64,000 nucleotides of DNA from Sphaerotilus sulfidivorans. Its GTDB lineage: Bacteria; Pseudomonadota; Gammaproteobacteria; Burkholderiales; Burkholderiaceae_C. The DNA lies in NCBI RefSeq assembly GCF_013426975.1, contig NZ_JACCPY010000019.1, positions 1-64,000 on the forward strand. Reading direction: 5' to 3'. Under the pieces are notes generated by a model that worked only from the letters and a program-made list of their open reading frames with translations, had not been told where the DNA came from and did no database searches. This document shows, piece by piece, positions 37,285-46,334 of the stretch. Numbering within the stretch: position 1 is the first letter of the stretch; each line of letters opens with the position of its first letter. A program made the translations under genes and the position numbers.

Positions 37285-37908
37285 ATGAGCGCTCGCCCCG
37301 TGCCGCCCGCCACACCTGGCGCCGCCGCAGCCGACCCCACGCTGCGGCACGACAACCGGCAGCTGCTGGGCAAGCTGTGCCTGGTCGCCGCCGTGATGTT
37401 CGGCTTCGGCTATGCGCTGGTGCCGATGTACGAGGCGATCTGCACCGCGCTGGGCATCAACGTGCTGACGCTCAACGAGCAGCGCACCTCGGCACATGCG
37501 GCCCGCGCCGACCGGACCAACACCCAGGTCGACACCAGCCGCACCATCACCATCGAGTTCGACGCCAACGCGCGCGGCCCCTGGGACTTCCGCCCGGCGC
37601 AGCGCTCGGTCACCGTGCATCCAGGCGAGGTCGCCACCGTGATGTACGAGTTCCGCAACATCCAGGACCGCACGATGGCGGCGCAGGCGATCCCGAGCTA
37701 CGCCCCGAAGCAGGCCACCGCGCACTTCAGCAAGCTCGAGTGCTTCTGCTTCAACGAGTACGTGCTCAAGCCGGGTGAGTCGAAGACCTGGCCGGTGGTC
37801 TTCGTCATCGACCCGAAGCTGCCGAAGGACGTCACCACCATCACGCTGTCCTACACCTTCTTCGAAGTCGGCGCCAAGGTGCCGGCCGCGCCCGGAGGTG
37901 GCTCGTGA
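37285..37908 (+). CDS. ctaG: Cytochrome c oxidase assembly protein CtaG/Cox11
   Basis: 207-aa copper chaperone that delivers copper to the CuB site of subunit I. One N-terminal membrane helix (about 32-55) anchors a periplasmic domain. The copper-binding CFCF motif is near residue 153 in LECFCFNEYVLKPGES, followed by the PVVFVIDP strand. MYEAICTALGI after the helix is also typical. Its stop overlaps the GTG start of the DUF2970 gene. Confidence 0.96.
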   Translation: MSARPVPPATPGAAAADPTLRHDNRQLLGKLCLVAAVMFGFGYALVPMYEAICTALGINVLTLNEQRTSAHAARADRTNTQVDTSRTITIEFDANARGPWDFRPAQRSVTVHPGEVATVMYEFRNIQDRTMAAQAIPSYAPKQATAHFSKLECFCFNEYVLKPGESKTWPVVFVIDPKLPKDVTTITLSYTFFEVGAKVPAAPGGGS

Positions 37909-38168
37909 GCACGCCGCAGGATCCTCGCCGCGCCCCGACCTCGGCCGACGAGCTGCGCGAGGTGGTGGCCCGCAAGGGCTCCTTCGTGCAGACGCTCAAG
38001 GCGGTGGCCTGGTCCTTTCTCGGCATCCGCCGCGGCGCCGGCTGGCAGGAGGACATCAGCCGGCTCAATCCGGTGCATGTCATCGTGGCCGGCCTGATCG
38101 GCGCAGCCCTGTTCGTCGGCGCGCTGGTGCTGCTGGTGAGCTGGATCGCCGCCTCGTCTCCGGGCTGA
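37905..38168 (+). CDS. DUF2970 small membrane protein
   Basis: 87-aa protein with one C-terminal membrane helix (about 60-82, VIVAGLIGAALFVGALVLLVSWI). The conserved middle VQTLKAVAWSFLGIRRGAGWQEDISRLNPVH (split) is the DUF2970 signature. The GTG start overlaps the ctaG stop (GTGA). It is found in oxidase operons of betaproteobacteria and probably helps assembly; its exact role is not known. Confidence 0.85.
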   Translation: MSTPQDPRRAPTSADELREVVARKGSFVQTLKAVAWSFLGIRRGAGWQEDISRLNPVHVIVAGLIGAALFVGALVLLVSWIAASSPG

Positions 38169-38244
38169 GGCGGCGTCCCGCTCGGCCCCTCTTCCTCCCA
38201 CCTCTTTCCCGACAACCCCCAGAACACCCGGCTCCAGGAGACCC

Positions 38245-39129
38245 ATGATGTCGGCAAGCACCCCGGGCCACGCGCCCTACTACTATGTCCCGGCGCCCTC
38301 GCGGCATCCGGTGATGATGTCGATCGGCCTGTTCTTCGTCGTGTTCGGCGCCGGCCAGTGGGTCAATGCCCATGCCTGGGGCATGTACTCGGTGCTGTTC
38401 GGGATGCTCTGGTGCGCCTTCGTGCTGCGCCAATGGTTCGGCGAGGCCGCCGCGGAGGCCGAGGGCGGCCTGCTCAGCGACCGGGTCGACATTTCCTACC
38501 GCTGGAGCATGGCCTGGTTCATCTTCTCGGAGGTGATGTTCTTCGCGGCCTTCTTCGGCGCGCTGTACTGGGCCCGAGTGCACTCGGTGCCCAGCCTGGG
38601 CAGTGCGGAGAACGCGCTGCTGTGGCCGGACTTCAAGGCCGCCTGGCCCAGCGCGGTGGCCGGTGCCACCGCCTCGCCGGCCGGCACCGTCGAGCCCTTC
38701 CGGACCATGGGCCCGTGGCCGCTGCCGACGATCAACACCGCGCTGCTGCTGACCTCGGGCGTCACGCTGACCATCGCGCACCATGCGCTGATCGCCGGCC
38801 GGCGCGCGTCGACCATCCTGTGGATGTGGATCACGGTGCTGCTGGGCGTGGTCTTTCTCGGCTGCCAGGCCTACGAGTACATGCACGCCTACCGGGACCT
38901 GAACCTGAAGCTGTCCTCGGGCATCTACGGCTCGACCTTCTACATGCTGACCGGCTTTCACGGCTTCCATGTGCTGGTGGGCACGCTGATGCTGCTGGTG
39001 ATCACGATCCGGCTGATGAAGGGCCATTTCACCCCGGAGCGCCACTTCGGCTTCGAGGGCGCGGCCTGGTACTGGCACTTCGTCGACGTGGTCTGGCTCG
39101 GCCTCTACTTCATCGTCTACTGGATGTGA
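38245..39129 (+). CDS. coxC: Cytochrome c oxidase subunit III
   Basis: 294-aa subunit III with seven membrane helices. Family landmarks are the start PYYYVPAPSRHPVMMSIGLF, the SEVMFFAAFFGALYW helix with its conserved glutamate near 93, LLTSGVTLTIAHHAL, and the C-terminal TGFHGFHVLVGTLMLL followed by WYWHFVDVVWLGLYFIVYW. AGGAGA precedes the ATG. It completes the three core subunits of the oxidase. Confidence 0.97.
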   Translation: MMSASTPGHAPYYYVPAPSRHPVMMSIGLFFVVFGAGQWVNAHAWGMYSVLFGMLWCAFVLRQWFGEAAAEAEGGLLSDRVDISYRWSMAWFIFSEVMFFAAFFGALYWARVHSVPSLGSAENALLWPDFKAAWPSAVAGATASPAGTVEPFRTMGPWPLPTINTALLLTSGVTLTIAHHALIAGRRASTILWMWITVLLGVVFLGCQAYEYMHAYRDLNLKLSSGIYGSTFYMLTGFHGFHVLVGTLMLLVITIRLMKGHFTPERHFGFEGAAWYWHFVDVVWLGLYFIVYWM

Positions 39130-39163
39130 GCTGGCGCTGAGGGGCGGGCCTGAGGCGCAGGCC

Positions 39164-39388
39164 TCAGCGACCCGCCGGAATGCCGGTGGGCTCGATCCAG
39201 CCCAGCGCATGGGCCAGCAGCACGAACAGGAAGATGGCGACCGACACGCCGACCCGGATGGCCAGCGCGCGCGCCATCCGCCCCTTCGGCGCCGCAGCCC
39301 CGTCCGGCCCCCGACGCAGCATGAACAGCCCGGCCGCCGCCAGGGCAAGCAGGATCAGGACCAAGGCAAGCGCGATGACGATCTTCAT
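39164..39388 (-). CDS. DUF2909 twin transmembrane protein
   Basis: 74-aa membrane protein with two helices (about 2-21 and 46-66) linked by a basic loop (PKGRMARAL). This matches the DUF2909 twin-helix family found within Burkholderiales cytochrome oxidase loci. It is the only gene of the locus on the minus strand. Its ATG (39388-39386) overlaps the presumed SURF1 ATG (39387-39389) on the other strand, so one of the two starts may be misplaced or both are translated from very short leaders. Confidence 0.75.
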   Translation of the reverse strand: MKIVIALALVLILLALAAAGLFMLRRGPDGAAAPKGRMARALAIRVGVSVAIFLFVLLAHALGWIEPTGIPAGR

Positions 39389-40196
39389 GGCCCGCGATTG
39401 TTCCAGCGCCACCGCGGGCGCGACAGCGCAGGAACCCGGTGCCCGGCGCCGGTCGGGCCGGATCGTGGGACTGGCCTGGATGGCGGCGCTGCTGATGATC
39501 GCGCTGACCGCCCGGCTCGGCTTCTGGCAGCTCGACCGCGCGGCGCAGAAGCAGGCGCTGCAGGCACAGCAGGCCCAGCGCGGGCAGCTGCCGGCGCTGG
39601 ATGCCGCGACGCTGGCCCGCACGCCCGAGCAGAGCGTCGCGCAGCTGCAGCGCACGGTGCGGCTGCAGGGCCGCTGGGCACCGGAGGCGACCGTCTTTCT
39701 CGACAACCGGCCGATGGCCGGCCAGGTCGGCTTCCATGTGCTGACGCCGCTGCGGCTGGACGATGGCAGCGCGGTGCTGGTGCAGCGCGGCTGGGTGCCG
39801 CGTCACCGGCTGCAGCGCGATCTGCTGCCGCCGGTGCACACGCCGGACGGCCCGGTGAGCCTGCTGGCGCGGGTGATCGCCGAGCCTTCGCGGCTGCGCG
39901 AGCTGGGCGAGCCCGCCCTGACCGGGCCGATCCGCCAGAACCTCGACCTCGCCACCGCCGCCCGCGAGACCGGCCTGACGCTGCGCCCGCTGGTGCTGCT
40001 GCAGCTCGATGCGCCCGGACAGCCGTCCGGCACCGACGGCCTGCGCCGCGACTGGCCGGCGCCGGACTTCGGCATCGAGCGTCACCACGGCTATGCGCTG
40101 CAGTGGTTTGCGCTCAGCGCGCTAGGCTCCGGACTGCTGCTGTGGTTCGGATGGCTCCGGCCGCGCCTCTCCTCCCGCAACGATCCCGAGACCTGA
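39387..40196 (+). CDS. SURF1 family oxidase assembly protein
   Basis: 269-aa membrane protein needed for heme a insertion into subunit I. Two membrane helices flank a large outer domain: about residues 26-45 (IVGLAWMAALLMIALTARLG) and a C-terminal one. Conserved stretches are FWQLDRAAQKQ, FLDNRPMAGQVGFHVLTPL, VLVQRGWVPRH and the C-terminal HHGYALQWFALSA. The ATG shares two bases with the start of the divergent DUF2909 gene; a GTG at 39465 directly before the first helix is an alternative. Confidence 0.88.
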   Translation: MARDCSSATAGATAQEPGARRRSGRIVGLAWMAALLMIALTARLGFWQLDRAAQKQALQAQQAQRGQLPALDAATLARTPEQSVAQLQRTVRLQGRWAPEATVFLDNRPMAGQVGFHVLTPLRLDDGSAVLVQRGWVPRHRLQRDLLPPVHTPDGPVSLLARVIAEPSRLRELGEPALTGPIRQNLDLATAARETGLTLRPLVLLQLDAPGQPSGTDGLRRDWPAPDFGIERHHGYALQWFALSALGSGLLLWFGWLRPRLSSRNDPET

Positions 40197-40205
40197 CGCC
40201 CCGCC

Positions 40206-40922
40206 ATGACCGATGACGCCCGCGCCCAGCCGCTGACCCTCGCGGTCCACGGCCTGCCCAGCCCGGAGGCCGCGCTGCAGAGCGCCGACCGCCGCACTCG
40301 CCTGGGCCGAATCAAGATGCTGCTGGTGCTGCTGGCCTGTGCCGCACCGGTGATCGCCTCCTACTTCACCTACCACGTCATCCGGCCGCAGGCCCGTACC
40401 CACCACGGCCAGCTGATCCAGCCGCCACGCGAGCTGCCGGGCGCGGCCGAGCTGCCGCTGCAGGATCTCAAGGGCCGTGCGGTCGACCCCCGCACGCTCA
40501 AGGACCAGTGGCTGCTGGTGGTCGTCGCCGACGGCGCCTGCGACGCCGTCTGCGAGCGGCTGCTGTATGCGCAGCGCCAGCTGCGCGAATCGCTCGGCCG
40601 CGAGAAGGACCGGCTCGACCGGGTCTGGCTGGTGACCGGCGAGGCCCCGCCGCGCGCCCATCTGCTGCCGGCGCTGGCCGGCGCGCAGGTGCTGTCGGCC
40701 CCGCGCGAGGCCCTGGGCCGCTGGCTGCGGCCGGACGAGGGCCAGCCGCTGTCGGCCCATCTCTATCTGGTCGACCCGATGGGCATGTGGATGATGCGAC
40801 TGCCCGCAGACTTCGAGCCGGCCAAGGCCAAGCGCGATCTCGACCGGCTGCTGCGCGCCTCCAGCTCCTGGGACCGGGCCGGCCGCGATCCGGCCATCGT
40901 CGGCGACGGCGCGGCACGGTGA
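40206..40922 (+). CDS. Sco-like membrane protein with CxxxC motif
   Basis: 238-aa protein with one membrane helix (about 36-58, KMLLVLLACAAPVIASYFTYHV) and a periplasmic thioredoxin-like domain. A CDAVC motif near residue 114 (DGACDAVCERLLYAQRQLR) has the CxxxC spacing of the copper-binding site of Sco proteins. The downstream LYLVDPMGMWMMR resembles the Sco strand that follows. No clear conserved Sco histidine could be located. Such genes sit between SURF1 and ctaA in related genomes and are probably involved in CuA maturation or thiol reduction; this is inference. Confidence 0.72.
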   Translation: MTDDARAQPLTLAVHGLPSPEAALQSADRRTRLGRIKMLLVLLACAAPVIASYFTYHVIRPQARTHHGQLIQPPRELPGAAELPLQDLKGRAVDPRTLKDQWLLVVVADGACDAVCERLLYAQRQLRESLGREKDRLDRVWLVTGEAPPRAHLLPALAGAQVLSAPREALGRWLRPDEGQPLSAHLYLVDPMGMWMMRLPADFEPAKAKRDLDRLLRASSSWDRAGRDPAIVGDGAAR

Positions 40923-40927
40923 GCACG

Positions 40928-42109
40928 ATGAGCACGGCGACTCCCCCTGCCCCGGCCGGCATCGACCTCGATCCGCTGCTGCAGATGCTCGGCTTCGGCG
41001 CCGCGCTGGCGCTGCTGGCGCTGGGCTGGCTGCTGTGGCGCCACCGCGGCGCCGGCACGCCGCAGCGGCTGCGCGCACTGACGCTGCTGACGCTGGTGCT
41101 GACCTTCGATCTGGTGCTGTTCGGCGCCTTCACCCGGCTGAGCGACTCCGGCCTGGGCTGCCCGGACTGGCCCGGCTGCTACGGCAGCGCCAGCCCGCTG
41201 GGCGCACATGCCGAGATCACCGAGGCCCAGACCGCGATGCCCACCGGCCCGGTCACCCATCGCAAGGCCTGGATCGAGATGATCCACCGCTATCTGGCCA
41301 CCGGCGTCGGCGCGCTGATGACGGTGCTGATGATCTGGAGCGCACTGGCGGTGCGGCGGCTGCGCCGCAGCGATCCGGCCGCGGCCGCGCGCATCGCGCC
41401 GGGCTGGGCGGCGCTGGGCTTCGTCTGGGTCTGCCTGCAGGGCGCCTTCGGCGCGCTCACCGTCACGATGAAGCTCTATCCGGCCATCGTCACCGCGCAT
41501 CTGCTCGGCGGCATCGGCCTGCTGGTGCTGCTGGCGGTGCAGATGCAGCGCCACGATCCGCAGCCGCTGCAGCTGCCGGCCACTCTGCGCCGTGCCGCCT
41601 GGGGCGTGCTGGCCCTGCTGGTGCTGCAGGTCGCGCTGGGCGGCTGGGTCAGCACCAACTATGCGGTGCTGGCCTGTCAGGACATTCCGACCTGCCAGGG
41701 CCGGTGGTGGCCGCCGATGGACTTCGAGTCCGGCTTCACGCTGCGCCGGCCGCTGGGCCATCTGCCCGACGGCAGCGTGCTGCCCTTCGAGGCGCTGACC
41801 GCCATCCACATGGCGCACCGGCTCGGCGCGGTGGTCGTGCTGACGGCACTGCTGGCCTTCGGGCTGGCGCTGCGCCGTCAGCCCGGCGCCGCGGGGCCGG
41901 CGCGCGCGCTGCTCGGCCTGGCCGCGCTGCAGCTGCTGACCGGCCTGTCGAACGTGGTGCTGGACTGGCCGCTGCTGGCGGCGCTGCTGCACACCGGCGG
42001 TGCGGCGCTGCTGACAACCCTGATGGCGGCGCTGGTCGCGCGCAGCCATGCTCGGCAGCATCGCAGCGCACCACGCGCCGTTCTCGACCCCCAGCTGATC
42101 CGCACCTGA
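40928..42109 (+). CDS. ctaA: Heme A synthase (COX15/CtaA)
   Basis: 393-aa integral membrane enzyme that oxidises the C8 methyl group of heme O to give heme A. Eight helices are expected. Heme-ligand regions are MIHRYLATGVG, VTAHLLGGIGL, AIHMAHRLGAV and LLHTGGAALLT. The motif FTRLSDSGLGCPDWPGCYG near residue 66 is characteristic. A GTG at 40919 overlapping the previous stop is an alternative start that adds three residues. An 11-base tandem repeat runs through its stop codon. Confidence 0.95.
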   Translation: MSTATPPAPAGIDLDPLLQMLGFGAALALLALGWLLWRHRGAGTPQRLRALTLLTLVLTFDLVLFGAFTRLSDSGLGCPDWPGCYGSASPLGAHAEITEAQTAMPTGPVTHRKAWIEMIHRYLATGVGALMTVLMIWSALAVRRLRRSDPAAAARIAPGWAALGFVWVCLQGAFGALTVTMKLYPAIVTAHLLGGIGLLVLLAVQMQRHDPQPLQLPATLRRAAWGVLALLVLQVALGGWVSTNYAVLACQDIPTCQGRWWPPMDFESGFTLRRPLGHLPDGSVLPFEALTAIHMAHRLGAVVVLTALLAFGLALRRQPGAAGPARALLGLAALQLLTGLSNVVLDWPLLAALLHTGGAALLTTLMAALVARSHARQHRSAPRAVLDPQLIRT

Positions 42110-42138
42110 TCTGCGCCTGATCTGCGCCTGATCCGCAC
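42095..42138. repeat. 11-bp tandem repeat, four copies, across the ctaA stop codon
   Basis: Four consecutive 11-base units: CTGATCCGCAC, CTGATCTGCGC, CTGATCTGCGC, CTGATCCGCAC. The outer and inner pairs are identical. The second unit contains the ctaA stop codon, and the array ends 28 bases before the ctaB ATG. Since 11 is not a multiple of 3, unit gain or loss would change the end of CtaA or the leader length of ctaB. Confidence 0.85.
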
Positions 42139-42166
42139 CGCATTGCCGTTTCCCGGGAGACCCGCC

Positions 42167-43081
42167 ATGAGCTCGACCACGCTGCCCCCGAGCGCCGCCC
42201 CCCTGACCCGCTGGCGCCAGTACACCGCGCTGACCAAGCCGCGGGTGATCCAGCTGATCGTGTTCTGCGCGCTGATCGGCATGCTGCTGGCGGTCCCGGG
42301 CGTGCCGGGTCCGCATGAGCTGGGCCTGGCGCTGGCCGCCTCGGTCGGCATCGGGCTGGTGGCCAGCGCGGCGGCCGCCTTCAACTGCCTGATCGAGCAG
42401 CACATCGACGCCCGCATGAAGCGCACCGCCTGGCGCCCGACCGCACGCGGCGACCTGAGCCGCGGCCAGGCCCTGCTGTTCTCGGCCGTGCTCGGCAGCG
42501 CCGGCATGGTGCTGCTGCATCAGGCGGTCAACCCGCTGACCGCCTGGCTGACCTTCGGCACCTTCGTCGGCTACGCGGTGGTCTACACCGTGATCCTCAA
42601 GCCGCTGACGCCGCAGAACATCGTCATCGGCGGCGCCTCCGGCGCGATGCCGCCGCTGCTGGGCTGGACCGCGATGACCGGCGAGGTCAGCCCCGAGGCG
42701 GTCGGCCTCTTCCTGATCATCTTCCTGTGGACGCCGCCGCATTTCTGGGCGCTGGCGCTGTACCGCGCCGAGGACTACGCACGCGCCGGCCTGCCGATGC
42801 TGCCGGTCACGCACGGCAGCGAGTTCACCCGGCTGCAGATCCTGCTCTACACCATCGTGCTGGTGCCGGCAACGCTGCTGCCCTTCATCCAGGGCCTCAG
42901 CGGCCTGCCCTATCTGTTCGCGGCGCTGGTGCTGGGCGCGCTGTTCATCGCCCGGGCCTGGAAACTCTGGCGCGGCTACAGCGAATTGCTGGCCCGCAAG
43001 ACCTTCCGCTTCTCGATCTGGCATCTTTCGCTGCTGTTCGGCGCCTTGCTGATCGACCATTACCTGAGACCCTGGCTGTGA
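42167..43081 (+). CDS. ctaB: Protoheme IX farnesyltransferase (heme O synthase)
   Basis: 304-aa UbiA-superfamily prenyltransferase that joins a farnesyl group to heme B, the first step of heme A synthesis. Nine helices are expected. The prenyl-diphosphate motif is [20 protein letters not shown] near residue 78, with Glu replacing the first Asp as in many betaproteobacteria. [34 protein letters not shown] (split) is also typical. GGGAGA at 42155-42160 supports the ATG at 42167. Its stop overlaps the GTG start of the SCO gene. Confidence 0.96.
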   Translation: MSSTTLPPSAAPLTRWRQYTALTKPRVIQLIVFCALIGMLLAVPGVPGPHELGLALAASVGIGLVASAAAAFNCLIEQHIDARMKRTAWRPTARGDLSRGQALLFSAVLGSAGMVLLHQAVNPLTAWLTFGTFVGYAVVYTVILKPLTPQNIVIGGASGAMPPLLGWTAMTGEVSPEAVGLFLIIFLWTPPHFWALALYRAEDYARAGLPMLPVTHGSEFTRLQILLYTIVLVPATLLPFIQGLSGLPYLFAALVLGALFIARAWKLWRGYSELLARKTFRFSIWHLSLLFGALLIDHYLRPWL

Positions 43082-43764
43082 CCGAGACCTCCGACCGACA
43101 CTCTGCCCGACACCACGCCGCTTCGTCCTCCCCCTCTTCCTCGCGACGCCGGCTGCTGCGTCGCGCGCCGGCCGCGCTGGCGCTGCTGGGCGCCAGCGGC
43201 GGCGCCCTGCTGGCCGGCTGCGAGCGCAGCGCCCCGCCCATCGCCTTCAAGTCGCTCGACATCACCGGCGCCGACTACGCGCGCCAACTGGCGCTGACCG
43301 ACGCCCGCACCGAGCAGCCCTTCCTGCTGTCGAACCTGAAGGGCAAGATCGTGGTGGTCTTCTTCGGCTTCACCCAGTGCCCGGATGTCTGCCCGACCAC
43401 GCTGAGCGCGCTGGCCGAGACCCGCCAGCTGCTCGGGCCCGACGGCGCCCGGCTGGTCGGCGTCTTCGTCACCGTCGACCCGAAGCGCGACACCGCGGCG
43501 CTGATGAAGGCCTATGTCGGCAGCTTCAGCCCGGACTGGGTGCCGCTGCGCGGCTCGGCCGACGAGGTCGCCGCCGCGGCCAAGGAGTTCAAGATCTTCT
43601 ACCGCGAGGTGCCGGGCAAGACCGAGAGCAGCTACACCATCGACCACACCGCCGCATCCTATGTGTTCGACACCCAGGGCAAGGTGCGGCTCTATGTGCG
43701 CCACAACACGCCGCCGGCGGACCTGGCCGCCGACATCCGCACGCTGCTGGCTCAGGCGGGCTGA
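43078..43764 (+). CDS. SCO1/SenC copper chaperone
   Basis: 228-aa lipoprotein-like copper chaperone for the CuA site. A signal segment with RRRLLRRAP and a lipobox-like LLAGC lies before residue 50. The thioredoxin domain has the copper ligands in [11 protein letters not shown] near 103 and the conserved histidine in [14 protein letters not shown] near 193. The GTG start overlaps the ctaB stop (GTGA). The last gene of the oxidase cluster; its end overlaps that of cbbA by 13 bases on the other strand. Confidence 0.94.
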   Translation: MTETSDRHSARHHAASSSPSSSRRRLLRRAPAALALLGASGGALLAGCERSAPPIAFKSLDITGADYARQLALTDARTEQPFLLSNLKGKIVVVFFGFTQCPDVCPTTLSALAETRQLLGPDGARLVGVFVTVDPKRDTAALMKAYVGSFSPDWVPLRGSADEVAAAAKEFKIFYREVPGKTESSYTIDHTAASYVFDTQGKVRLYVRHNTPPADLAADIRTLLAQAG

Positions 43765-44792
43765 CGGCGGATCATCGCCTCCAGCGGCAGCGGCCGGATG
43801 CGCGCGGCCATGCCGGCGCAGCCGAAGGCCTCGAAGCGCTCGCGGCACAGCGCCGAGGCCGCTTGCGTCGCCGCGGCCAGTGCCTTGCGCGGGTCGAACT
43901 CGGCGCGGCTCGTCGCCAGGGCTTGGCGCATCGCGCCGCTCATCGCCAGGCGGATGTCGGTGTCGATGTTGACCTTGCGCACCCCGTGGCGGATGCCGCG
44001 CACGATCTCCTCGACCGGCACGCCGTAGGTCTCGCGCAGCTCGCCGCCATGCTCGCGGATGATCGCCAGCCATTCCTGCGGCACGCTGGAGGCGCCGTGC
44101 ATCACCAGGTGCGTGTCCGGCACCGCGGCATGGATCTCGGCGATGCGGTCGATCGCGAGGATCTCGCCGTCGGGGCGGCGGCTGAACTTGTAGGCGCCGT
44201 GGCTGGTGCCGATCGCGATCGCCAGTGCGTCGACGCCGGTGGCGGCGACGAAGCCGCGCGCCTCGGCCGGGTCGGTCAGCAGCTGGTCGCGGCGCAGCCG
44301 GCCGGCCGCGCCGACGCCGTCCTCCTCGCCGGCCTCGCCGGTCTCCAGCGAGCCCAGGCAGCCCAGCTCGCCCTCGACCGACACGCCCACCGCGTGCGCG
44401 ATGCGGCAGACCTCGGCGGTCACGTGCAGGTTGTAGTCGTGGTCGGCCGGCGTCTTCGCGTCCTCGCGCAGCGAGCCGTCCATCATCACGCTGGAAAAGC
44501 CCGAGCGGATCGCCTGCACGCACACCGCGGGCGAGGCACCATGGTCCTGGTGCAGCACCACCGGCAGGTCCGGATGGGTCTCGATCGCCGCCAGCACCAG
44601 ATGGCGCAGATAGGCCTCGCCGGCGTACTGGCGCGCGCCCGCCGAGGCCTGCAGGATCACCGGACTGCCGGTGGCCTGCGCCGCCTGCATGATCGCGTGG
44701 ACCTGCTCCATGTTGTTGACGTTGAAGGCGGGCACGCCGTAGTCATGCTCGGCGGCGTGGTCGAGCAGCTGGCGCAGCGAGATCAGGGCCAT
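43752..44792 (-). CDS. cbbA: Class II fructose-1,6-bisphosphate aldolase, Calvin cycle
   Basis: 346-aa zinc-dependent aldolase. It condenses triose phosphates to fructose bisphosphate, and erythrose-4-phosphate with DHAP to sedoheptulose bisphosphate. Zinc and active-site residues are in [12 protein letters not shown] near residue 80, [22 protein letters not shown] near 140, [11 protein letters not shown] near 188, and [13 protein letters not shown] near 228. [14 protein letters not shown] follows. Last gene of the cbb operon. Its start overlaps the cbbY end by 10 bases. The 3' end overlaps the SCO gene. Confidence 0.96.
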   Translation of the reverse strand: MALISLRQLLDHAAEHDYGVPAFNVNNMEQVHAIMQAAQATGSPVILQASAGARQYAGEAYLRHLVLAAIETHPDLPVVLHQDHGASPAVCVQAIRSGFSSVMMDGSLREDAKTPADHDYNLHVTAEVCRIAHAVGVSVEGELGCLGSLETGEAGEEDGVGAAGRLRRDQLLTDPAEARGFVAATGVDALAIAIGTSHGAYKFSRRPDGEILAIDRIAEIHAAVPDTHLVMHGASSVPQEWLAIIREHGGELRETYGVPVEEIVRGIRHGVRKVNIDTDIRLAMSGAMRQALATSRAEFDPRKALAAATQAASALCRERFEAFGCAGMAARIRPLPLEAMIRRQPA

Positions 44793-45622
44793 GGCAAGGT
44801 CTCCGTGTCGTTGGAAGGAAAGAATCCGCGGGCGTCGTGCAGCGCATGCCAGGCCCTCAGCAGCGCCAGGTCCACCGGCGCGTCCGGGTCGCCGGCGGGG
44901 CCCGGCAGCACCGGCCGCCAGCCGCCGCGCCGGTGCAGGCCCGGCCCGATGGCCAGCACCTCGTCGAAGATCGCGTCGGCGAAGCAGTGGCTGCGGGTGA
45001 CGACGACCGGCACGCCGGCGGCGCGTGCGGCGGCCGCGCCGCCGGGCGAGTCCTCGAGCGCCAGCGTCTGCAGCGGGCTCAGGTCCAGCCGGGCCAGCAC
45101 CGCGCGGTAGGCCTCCGGATCGGGCTTCTTGCGGGCGGTGTCCTCGCCGCAGACCACCGCGTCGAACCTGCTCGCCCAGCGCGAGCCCAGCTGCGCGCGC
45201 AGCAGCGCATCGACGTTGGCGCGGCTGGTCGTGGTCGCGATCGCCATGCGCACGCCCTGGTCGGCGCACTGCGCCATCAGCCCGAGCACGCCGGGACGCA
45301 GCGCGACGGCACCGGCACGCACCCGTTCGGCATAGAAGCCGTTCTTCAGCCGATGCAGCTCGGCGGCCAGCGCCAGCCGCTCGCCGGCCAGTGCAGGCGC
45401 GTCGCTGTGGCCGGCCATGTCATGCAGCAGCCGCTCGCGCCCGCCGGTGACCGCCAGCAGCTCGACATAACGCGCCTCGTCCCAGCGCCAGCCGAGCCCG
45501 AGCCGCTCGAAGGCGAGGTTGAAGGCGACGCGGTGGCCGTCGCGCTCGGTCTCGGCCAGCGTGCCGTCGACATCCCACAGCAGCGCACGCAGCGCCCCCG
45601 GTTCAGCGGCCGGCATCGGCAT
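44783..45622 (-). CDS. cbbY: CbbY-type HAD phosphatase (xylulose-1,5-bisphosphate phosphatase)
   Basis: 279-aa HAD hydrolase. CbbY removes the RuBisCO inhibitor xylulose-1,5-bisphosphate. Motif I is [22 protein letters not shown] at residues 14-35, the AETE-x-x-H form specific to CbbY. The cap domain has [21 protein letters not shown]. Motif II is [10 protein letters not shown], motif III the lysines in [12 protein letters not shown], and motif [14 protein letters not shown]. It overlaps cbbZ and cbbA at both ends, within the operon. Confidence 0.93.
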   Translation of the reverse strand: MPMPAAEPGALRALLWDVDGTLAETERDGHRVAFNLAFERLGLGWRWDEARYVELLAVTGGRERLLHDMAGHSDAPALAGERLALAAELHRLKNGFYAERVRAGAVALRPGVLGLMAQCADQGVRMAIATTTSRANVDALLRAQLGSRWASRFDAVVCGEDTARKKPDPEAYRAVLARLDLSPLQTLALEDSPGGAAAARAAGVPVVVTRSHCFADAIFDEVLAIGPGLHRRGGWRPVLPGPAGDPDAPVDLALLRAWHALHDARGFFPSNDTETLPWP

Positions 45623-46334
45623 GTCCGTCTCCCCGGCACCCGGCCCGTTCCGCCTGGCGCAGCGCGATCAGGTGGGCTGCCAGCGCCGGCAGCCCGGGAA
45701 ACAGCGCATCCGGCCGCGCCAGCGCGACCGGCTCGCCGCCGTCGTAGCCATACGGCACCGCCCAGGCGACGGCGCCGGCGTTGCGCGCGGCCTGCACGTC
45801 GGTGCGCGAGTCGCCGACATGGGCCAGCCGCGCCACCGGCACGCCCAGCGCCTCGGCCGCATGGCGCAGCACCGCGCCATCGGGCTTGCGCTGCGCCAGC
45901 GTGTCGCCGGCCACCAGCAGCGACAGCCGCGGGGCCAGGCCGCAGCGCTCCAGCAGCCGCCGCGCCGCCGCACCGGCCTTGTTGGTGACGCAGCCCAGGT
46001 GCACGCCCTCGTGCGCCAGCGCGTCGAGCGCCTCCCGCGCGCCGGGATAGGGCCGGGCCACGCTGCCGACGATCGCCGCATAGTGGCGGTCCAGCACCGG
46101 CAGCATGCGGTCGGCCAGCAGCCGCCCGACCAGGCGCGGATCGTCGGCCTGCATCTGCTGCAGCAGCCCGATCATCAGCGCGTGCAGGCCGTGGCCGATG
46201 CGCGCGCCGATCTCCGTCGGCGGCCGCGGCGCCAGGCCGAACTCCGCCAGCGTCAGGTTGACCGCCGCGGCGATCTCGCCGGCGGTGTCGACCAGCGTGC
46301 CGTCGAGGTCCAGCGTCAGCGCGTCGATCGTCAT
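45603..46334 (-). CDS. cbbZ: Phosphoglycolate phosphatase
   Basis: 243-aa HAD phosphatase (Gph/CbbZ). It hydrolyses 2-phosphoglycolate made by the oxygenase side reaction of RuBisCO. Motif I is LTLDLDGTLVDTAGEIAAAVN at residues 5-25, motif II GCVTNKAGAAARRLL, motif III the lysine in AQRKPDGAVL, and motif IV AHVGDSRTDVQAARNAG. It overlaps cbbT by four bases (ATGA) upstream and cbbY by 20 bases downstream. Its place in the operon points to photorespiratory salvage. Confidence 0.95.
   Translation of the reverse strand: MTIDALTLDLDGTLVDTAGEIAAAVNLTLAEFGLAPRPPTEIGARIGHGLHALMIGLLQQMQADDPRLVGRLLADRMLPVLDRHYAAIVGSVARPYPGAREALDALAHEGVHLGCVTNKAGAAARRLLERCGLAPRLSLLVAGDTLAQRKPDGAVLRHAAEALGVPVARLAHVGDSRTDVQAARNAGAVAWAVPYGYDGGEPVALARPDALFPGLPALAAHLIALRQAERAGCRGDGHADAGR

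Noticed and set aside
34170-37373. A very long open frame (over 1000 codons) on the minus strand, antisense to coxB-coxA.
   Set aside because: It is low-complexity (His, Arg, Asp, Glu rich), matches no family, and arises from GC-saturated third codon positions of the oxidase genes.
39130-39163. Short GC-rich inverted repeats between coxC and DUF2909, considered as a bidirectional terminator.
   Set aside because: Stems are only 5-6 bp and no T-tract follows on either strand.
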